This document shows, in pieces, positions 58,329 to 64,000 of a DNA stretch of 64,000 nucleotides. The stretch's first letter is position 1. Each line of letters opens with the position of its first letter. This DNA is from Ophiura sarsii. Taxonomy: Eukaryota; Echinodermata; Ophiuroidea; Amphilepidida; Ophiuridae. Under the pieces are notes generated by a model, which saw nothing but the letters and a program-made list of their open reading frames with translations, had not been told where the DNA came from and did not search any database. Made by a program: the position numbers and the translations under genes. The DNA lies in NCBI GenBank assembly GCA_035610835.1, contig CM069449.1, positions 59,907,619 to 59,971,618 of the forward strand, given 5' to 3'.

Positions 58329-59487
58329 AGCTCATTCCTTGCAAAATGTACAGTTGATCAAAGATAGTTATAGAAAATTTCCCTATCCCGGGGCCCTTGA
58401 CAAGGTTATTCTTTGCACTATGAACAGTTGGTCAAACATAGTTATTGTACATTTCCCTATCCCGGGGCTCTCAACAAGCTCATTCCTTGCACTATGTACA
58501 GTTGGTCAAACATAGTAATTGTACATTTCCCTATCCCGGGGCTCTCAACAAGCTCATTCCTTGCACGATGTACAGTTGATCAAACACAGTTATTGTACAT
58601 TTCCCTATCCCGGGGCTCTCAACAATCTCATTCCTTGCACGATATACAGTTGGTCAAACACAGCTATAATACGTATTCCTGTCCCTGGGCTCTCAACAAG
58701 CTCGTTCCTTGCACGATGTACAGTTGGTCAAAAACAATTATAGTACATTTCCCTATCCCGGGGCTCTCAACAAGCTTGAGTATGTGATTTCTCAGATACA
58801 TAATAGTTAAAACAAAAAAATGCTCCTCCTGCAAATATAGCAAAATGCTGATACGATGTTGTTGCAATCGTACGACGATATATAATAATGCTGAACATAA
58901 TTATATGGTTGATCTTACTAAATTACATCAATTCCAACCAATCACATTCCTTGCACGATGTATAGTTGGTCAAACACAGCTATACGTATTCCTATCCCGG
59001 GCCCTTCAACAAGCTTATTTCTTGCACGATGTACAGTTGGTCAAACACAATTATAGTACATTTCCCTATCCCGGGTCTCTCAACAAGCTCATTCCTTGCA
59101 CTATGTACAGTTGGTAAAACATAGTTATTGTACATTTCCCTATCCCGGGGCCCATAATAAGCTCATTCCTTGTACGATGTACAATTGCTCAAACATAGTT
59201 ATTGTTCATTTTCCTATCCCGGGTCCGTCAATAAGCTCATTCCTTGCACGACGTACAGTTGGTCAAACAAAGTTATTGTACATTTCCTATCCCGGGGCCC
59301 TTAAAAAGCTCATTCCTTGCACAATGTACAGTTGGTCAAGCATAGTAATAATACGCATTCCTTACCCGTGGCCCTTAACAAGCTCATTCCTTGCACGATA
59401 TACAATTGGTCAAACAAAATTATGGTACATTTCCCTAACCCGGGGCTCTCTAAAAGCTCATTCCTTGTACGATGTACAGTTGGTCAA
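58329..59487 (+). repeat. 74-bp satellite resumed after the gypsy element
   Basis: 58329-59247 repeats 48467-49385 almost exactly (919 bp, constant offset 9862, about three mismatches noticed), including the unique spacer at 58777-58944. Beyond 59247 three to four further diverged monomers continue the array to its end at about 59487. A very diverged monomer-like segment (TTTCCCTTTCCGGGGTTTGTC) sits near 60040-60060. Confidence 0.93.
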
Positions 59488-59489
59488 GC

Positions 59490-59765
59490 AATAGTAAATT
59501 TGTCACCGTAGAATATTTTATGTGTCACCGTGCAATATTAAATGTGTCACCGTGCATTATTAAATGTGTCACCGCGCAATATTAAATTTGTCTCCGTACA
59601 TTTCTAAATGTGTCACCGTGAAATAGTGAATGTGTCACCGCGCAATGGTAAATTTGTCAATGTGCAATAGTTAATATGACAATGTGCAATAGTAAATGAT
59701 GTGTCAATGTACAATAGTAAATTTGTCAATGTACAATAGTAAATTTGTCACCGTGCGATATTATT
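59490..59765 (+). repeat. ~22-bp degenerate tandem repeat
   Basis: About 12 copies of a unit with core AATGTGTCACCGTGCAAT, later drifting to TTTGTCAATGTACAATAGT. It begins where the 74-bp satellite ends. Confidence 0.85.
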
Positions 59766-60240
59766 TTGTCGAAATACCTGCTTGAATTTCGGAAAAGAAC
59801 ATTTTGGACCATATCTCTTTAAAACGTAATCTACCTATGATTTATCTCGAAACAAATAATGATCGCTTCCATCCGTGTTATGTGGAGCGAAACAATATGA
59901 CTGGATGAAAGATGAAAAATGTTCCATGACATGTTGTTATCACCTAAGGAAATGTACCATAACACATTTATTAACCTTATGAATACAATCTCTAGTCATC
60001 CCATTCAAAACATTCATTCATTAAATGTATGTCATAGTTGATTTCCCTTTCCGGGGTTTGTCAACAACACATCATTGATTGACATATTGTTTAACACGTA
60101 ATTGTAGTTGACTCATTATTGATTTTAAAGACCAAAAGTGATTACAGAACAGTTCGAATACACTTAGTTTAGGATGGTTATTTGACGATATAAACTTGAA
60201 ATAATGAAGACAAGGTGGACGATCAATTTTCCTTCGTTCA
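59766..60240. other. Intron sequence, unassigned
   Basis: No gene or element recognised apart from the single diverged satellite-like segment near 60040. Confidence 0.4.
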
Positions 60241-60560
60241 GGTTTAGTGTTAGGACCAGGGCCAATGTTGGATGAGGTTTGGGGTAAGGTGTAATGTTAG
60301 GATTAGCGTTATGGTTATGGTTATGGTTACGGTTATGGTAATGGTTACGGTTAATTAAATTAGGCCTAGGAATGGCTTAGAGTTAGGATAGGGTAAGGGA
60401 TGTGTTATGTTACGTCATGTTATGTTAGATTAGGTAAGGTTAGGGTTAGGATAAAGGTTTAGCTTGGGAAAAGGGTAACGGTTAGGCTAGTGTTATGGTT
60501 GAGGGTATGGGTCAGGATTAGGATTATGGTTAGGGTTTGGATTAAAAATGAGTTAAATTA
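60241..60560 (+). repeat. Degenerate GGTTA/TTAGGG-like repeat
   Basis: T/G-biased stretch of variants of GTTAGG, GGTTATGGTTA and GGGTTAGG. It is not the perfect TTAGGG array of a telomere. It lies within the last 460 bases before the TRPC exon d acceptor. Confidence 0.75.
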
Positions 60561-60698
60561 TGGGTCAGTTTGTGAATGGGGTTAGGAATATTAAACAGGT
60601 TTATATCTATAGAGCAGTTGTGCAAATTGGAGTCCAGTAAGACTGTCCTGAATGGTGGAACTTCAAAAATTAATGTCGGTTTCTTTTCATTCCGTTAG

Positions 60699-60899
60699 CT
60701 GCTACTAGATCTCAATTGTAAAATAACAGATGTTTCTTCAAAAGAATTCTCAACATCGGCTACAGACAGTCTTCAGAAATCAGTCGGAGCGATAGAAATC
60801 TACAGTGGTTTAGCTAGCGAGGCGTACATTGCACTATCAACTGTCGACCCTGTAGACAATGCATTTGTATTGAGCGACAGGCTTCAGAAACTTAGCAAG
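60699..60899 (+). CDS. TRPC exon d: TRP_2 region
   Basis: Acceptor TTCCGTTAG ends at 60698 and the donor GTATGG starts at 60900; 67 codons, phase 0 both ends. It starts LLLDLNCK, completing the ankyrin region from exon c, and contains DSLQKSVGAIEIYSGLASEA, then ALSTVDPVDNAF and LSDRLQKLSK, matching the TRP_2 domain (conserved GLAS, ALS, DP and EL/RL-LS positions). The His/Cys cluster that binds zinc in TRPC channels, normally just before DSL, is reduced to one Cys here. Confidence 0.92.
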
Positions 60900-61346
60900 G
60901 TATGGCATGCTCAATTTCAGATCATTGCACCTCCGTAGACATTTCCAATATCTCAGTTGACTTAACTAGTTACACAAAGAAGTCATCAAAGGTGTCTCAT
61001 AATCTAGATTTATCAGACGTGAGCACTTCATGTGTGTGATAATCTGTTCATTAGCAAATATTTACAAAATCAGGGCAAACCACCATGGTGTGTTCACGCG
61101 TTACACCAAAAAGGAATAACAACTATAAATGTAAGGCTAACACTTTTTATGCGTGTTCCTGAAACCAAACCATAACAGTTCAACAATTGTAATATTGTTT
61201 ATGTATCTAAAAACATGAACATGCTGAATATACTTTTGATGTATTGTTAAATAAGAGAGATAACTAAAGCATCCTATATAATATGTCTGCAAACATATAT
61301 AAATTTGAAATGTTTTGAAATGTTTTAATGTTCATTCTTTTGTCAG

Positions 61347-61442
61347 ACAGATGTTGAGTTTAGAAGTAGCTACTTGGAGCTTGCCGACTCACTCAATCTT
61401 ACCGGTACTGATATCATATCATACGCAAGGGACACGGAGGAG
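61347..61442 (+). CDS. TRPC exon e: linker helices
   Basis: Acceptor TTTTGTCAG ends at 61346 and the donor GTACTG starts at 61443; 32 codons, phase 0. It encodes an FRSSYLELADSL helix and ends ARDTEE, equivalent to the conserved (C/A)RD(T/S)EE of TRPC linker helices. An AG four bases downstream (61350) would shift the frame, so 61346 is chosen. Confidence 0.88.
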
Positions 61443-61500
61443 GTACTGAACTGATGTGTACTTTCAATTTCACTGTCAAAATGTATATTGTATAGATTTA

Positions 61501-62575
61501 GGTGAAATTGGGTTTTTTTTAATTTAAGGATGCCTGTTTTCTCTCGCTACCAGGTTAAATAGTGTTTGAGTTTGTTTCAGTTTTTTATTGCTCATTATTA
61601 GTACTTGAAAAATGATGTATCGATCTTTATCATGATACCAACTCCTTCCCCCTTTTGAGAGCGAATACTTGTAGATGCTATTCTTATCACCATCAAGAAT
61701 ACGATTTTTAGTCCATACTGGATTTACATTCGACCAGTCGGAAAAAAATAATCGCGATGGAAATATTGCCATAATATGCGACAATGTATAATATAATTAA
61801 CCTTTTGTTGAGTCCACAATTAAGTAAATGGAAGATATATTGTGCTAGTTACTTGCATCATTACCATTTCCATCATTATCATTTTTAGGTGAAATTGGGG
61901 TGTTTTTTTAAGGATGCCTGTTTTCTCTCGCTACCAAGATAAATAGTGTTTGAGTTTGTTTCAGTTTTTTATTGCTCATTATTAATACTTGACAAATGAT
62001 GTATCCATCATTATCATGATACCAACTCCTTCCCCTTTTGAGCGAATACTTGTAGATGCTATTCTTATCACCATCACCAACAAAAAATAATCGCGATGGA
62101 AATATTGCCATAATATGCGACAATGTATAATATAATTAACCTTTTGTTGAGTCCACAATTAAGTAAATGGAAGAGATATTGTGCTAGTTACTTGCATTAT
62201 TACCATTTCCATCATTATCATTTTTTAGGTGAAATTGGGTGGTTTTTTTAAGGATGCCTGTTTTCTCTCGCTACCAGGATAAATAGTGTTTGAGTTTGTT
62301 TTTCAGTTTTTTATTGCTCATTATTAATACTTGAAAAATGATGTATCATTACCAACTCCTTCCCCCTTTTGAGCGAATACTTGTAGATGCTATTCTTATC
62401 ACCATCAAGAATACGATTTTTAGTCCATACTGGATTTACATTCGACCAGTCGGAAAAAATAATCGCGATGGAAATATTGCCATAGTATGCGACAATGTAT
62501 AATATAATTAACCTTTTGTTGAGTCCACAATTAGGTAAATGGAAGAGATATTGTGCTAGTTACTTGCATCATTAC
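61501..62575. repeat. Three tandem copies of a 340-388 bp unit in a TRPC intron
   Basis: Units start at 61501, 61889 and 62229 with GGTGAAATTGGG and share GGATGCCTGTTTTCTCTCGC, ATAGTGTTTGAGTTTGTTTC and GAGTCCACAATTA. Copy 2 lacks about 40 bp (the CGATTTTTAGTCC segment) that copies 1 and 3 keep. The minus-strand open frames in it are incidental. Confidence 0.9.
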
Positions 62576-62759
62576 TTAAAACGTGATTATGGCTGACTGA
62601 TTTACTTTTACTCATAAAAGCAGTCTGTGTGCTTGCGTACATTTAGAAAGAACCTCTGATGGCAAATAACAACATGGCATTAGATGAGTAGCTCGTGTTA
62701 ACAATATACATATCCATAATGTGCGTTTGCTGTCAAATTGTCTTAGTATTTAAACCGGA

Positions 62760-62783
62760 GGGGGGGGGGGGGGGGGGGGGGGG
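62760..62783 (+). repeat. 24-G homopolymer run
   Basis: Uninterrupted G run 70 bp upstream of the TRPC exon f acceptor. The length may be unreliable in the assembly. Confidence 0.8.
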
Positions 62784-62853
62784 TGCGGTTGGGCGGAAGG
62801 TGTGATTGTGTGTGATATTTATGTGACACGCATATTTGATTCTTACGTTTCAG

Positions 62854-62955
62854 ATATTGACGGTGCTATCATATCATGGTATGGATGACAGTAGTGACAC
62901 AAGGCTAGATCCACTACCAAAACTTTCCCGGGCTATTGCTTTCGACCAAAAAGAG
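62854..62955 (+). CDS. TRPC exon f: linker after TRP_2
   Basis: Acceptor TTACGTTTCAG ends at 62853 and the donor GTAAAC starts at 62956; 34 codons, phase 0. It begins ILTVLSYHG, continuing the conserved E(E)xxxIL helix of exon e, and ends LSRAIAFDQKE, equivalent to the LxxAIxYxxKK stretch before FVAHP in TRPC proteins. Confidence 0.9.
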
Positions 62956-63386
62956 GTAAACTCTATAAAATACATCTTCTCACTCATTACTGGTACCATG
63001 AAAGAGCAATTCCAAGAACGCAATGCAATTTATAATATTATCAAGCCAATTTTACTTGATTTTAATGACATTACTCGAAGTTTAATTTTTACTTTCAGAA
63101 AATAAACAAGGACACATATTATTACCTACAGCCTGTACATTTTAATAATACGTTTGGATATCTTGCTCCTAGAAAATTGTTTGTTAACGTCAACTTTTTT
63201 TAAATCATGCGCACAATGTCATGCCACCAACCTGCCCAATTTACATATTAGTTTAATTTTGTAAGTGTGCCGCCCTTTTGTGTTGCTAACAGACAGTGCA
63301 ATATTTGTTTACGAAATTTGTATTTGCCGGACGGTGCCGCTATTATACGGCTATTAACAAATTGGTTTTATTTTCATTTCTTTAAG

Positions 63387-63574
63387 TTTGTTGCACATCC
63401 GAATTGTCAGCAAACGGTCAAATCCAAGTTCTATGGTCGAATGTCGTACCTGCTCGACCGTACTGCTGTATACAGGCTGTTTTTCTTTTTACTGGTTGGG
63501 TCAACGTTTCCAGTTCTATCGCTGCTTTATTTATTTTTACCAAAACCATGGATAAAGGCAACCGTGAAATGCCC
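63387..63574 (+). CDS. TRPC exon g: FVAHPNCQQ segment and first hydrophobic helix
   Basis: Acceptor ATTTCTTTAAG ends at 63386 and the donor GTAAGT starts at 63575; 62 codons plus two bases (phase 2). It starts FVAHPNCQQ, a signature of TRPC channels, then about 25 residues on a hydrophobic segment (FFFLLVGSTFPVLSLLYLFL), the pre-S1/S1-side membrane element. It ends KPWIKATVKC. The next exon, expected to supply a second K-x-hydrophobic block, is beyond the window. Confidence 0.93.
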
Positions 63575-64000
63575 GTAAGTAAGAATTTAAGCTGTCTGCA
63601 ATTAGTAAGAATTTAAGTTGTCTGCAATTAATACTTTTATCCTGTAACATTTTATAATATTATCGGCCGAGTGCACCAATGGCGAGTAACTGCGGAATAG
63701 CGCGACCTCGATAGTAAGTGAGAGGTAAGTCATAATGTTGAGAGCGCCAAACCGGAGTAAGCTACTCGGCTAGTAAACACCGATTAATTTACGGTAAACC
63801 TTATACCTGCCCAGACCCAAGAGTAAGTTGGAGAATAACGTTATGCTGCTGCAACTAAAGAGTTTTCAAGGTGTACACTGACATAGTTATGTCGATGAAA
63901 TAGGTGAATTAAATCACATTTAATTGGATTAAGCTAAATCAATTATTATCAAGCAATTATATACAAAATTATAAAGATAGAAGTAAAATAAATAAATCAA
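63575..64000 (+). other. Start of the next TRPC intron
   Basis: Follows the donor GTAAGT. A locally GC-richer segment (63664-63830) has no recognised tRNA or other RNA signature. No further exon seen. Confidence 0.5.

Larger units (their letters stand above)
27619..63574 (+). other. TRPC-like cation channel gene, seven internal exons
   Basis: Seven plus-strand exons join in frame to about 360 codons matching the N-terminal half of canonical TRP (TRPC) channels: ankyrin repeats, TRP_2 region, linker and first hydrophobic segment. All introns have GT...AG ends. Junction phases are 1-1 at the first and 0-0 at the next five, and the last exon ends in phase 2. TRPC proteins form tetrameric Ca2+-permeable plasma-membrane channels downstream of phospholipase C. 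The start codon and exons for S1-S6, pore and TRP box are outside the window. Introns are about 0.86, 1.81, 29.9, 0.45, 1.41 and 0.43 kb; the third holds the satellite and the gypsy element. The uninterrupted exons argue for a real gene, although the protein is diverged from vertebrate TRPCs. Confidence 0.9.

Noticed and set aside
49381..58333. A standard 4-6 bp target-site duplication around the gypsy element
   Set aside because: Bases next to the LTRs (CTTGC on the left, AGCTC on the right) do not match; only the much longer direct repeat accounts for the similarity of the flanks.
60241..60560. Telomere end
   Set aside because: The repeats are irregular variants, not a perfect TTAGGG tract, and coding exons of the same gene continue beyond them.
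63664..63830. GC-richer segment as a possible small RNA gene
   Set aside because: No tRNA A/B boxes, cloverleaf or other recognisable RNA signature could be made out.

Overview
This is a eukaryotic, AT-rich, repeat-dense window from an animal genome, most likely a marine invertebrate. It has spliced exons of a TRPC-type cation channel, LINE and Ty3/gypsy retroelements, many small inverted-repeat DNA transposons and large tandem arrays. A deuterostome host (echinoderm or hemichordate, for example) is suggested weakly by the gypsy element: its integrase-before-reverse-transcriptase order is the hallmark of the Gmr1 lineage, first described from deuterostomes. The species cannot be named from sequence alone.

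Layout. 1-0.77 kb: end of a dimeric ~180-bp tandem array. 0.77-6.2 kb: mostly unassigned, with one copy of a GGCGGCCAT-palindrome repeat and a TTAA-flanked MITE. 6.2-11.2 kb: a CR1-like 3' end and a 4.3-kb L1-like LINE on the minus strand, flanked by a 15-bp target-site duplication and carrying an intact 1257-residue endonuclease/reverse transcriptase ORF. 11.3-13.7 kb: 21-bp minisatellites that switch strand, then two more GGCGGCCAT repeats. 14-18 kb: fold-back and MITE elements. 18.6-22.6 kb: a tandem segmental duplication. 22.6-27.6 kb: mostly unassigned, with a CR1-like 3' end and a MITE.

27.6-63.6 kb: seven consecutive exons (about 360 codons) of a TRPC-like channel gene on the plus strand. 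They cover the ankyrin repeats, the TRP_2 region and the first hydrophobic segment. The gene is incomplete at both ends: the first exon seen starts at a splice acceptor without an ATG, and the last ends in phase 2 with the rest of the channel beyond the window. Exons 3 and 4 are separated by a 29.9-kb intron filled by three MITEs, a 25-bp minisatellite, a 0.7-kb fold-back with a nested SINE-like insert, and about 15 kb of a 74-bp satellite organised in higher-order repeats. A very young 8.9-kb Gmr1-type gypsy element with 1637-bp LTRs sits near the end of the satellite. Its gag is split by a TA-flanked 694-bp MITE. It is flanked not by a short target duplication but by a ~0.92-kb direct repeat of satellite plus unique spacer.

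Apart from the channel gene, almost everything recognised is mobile or tandem DNA. The most noteworthy points are the pol domain order, the large duplication flanking the gypsy element, the intronic higher-order satellite, and a TRPC homologue that seems to lack the conserved zinc-binding Cys/His cluster.
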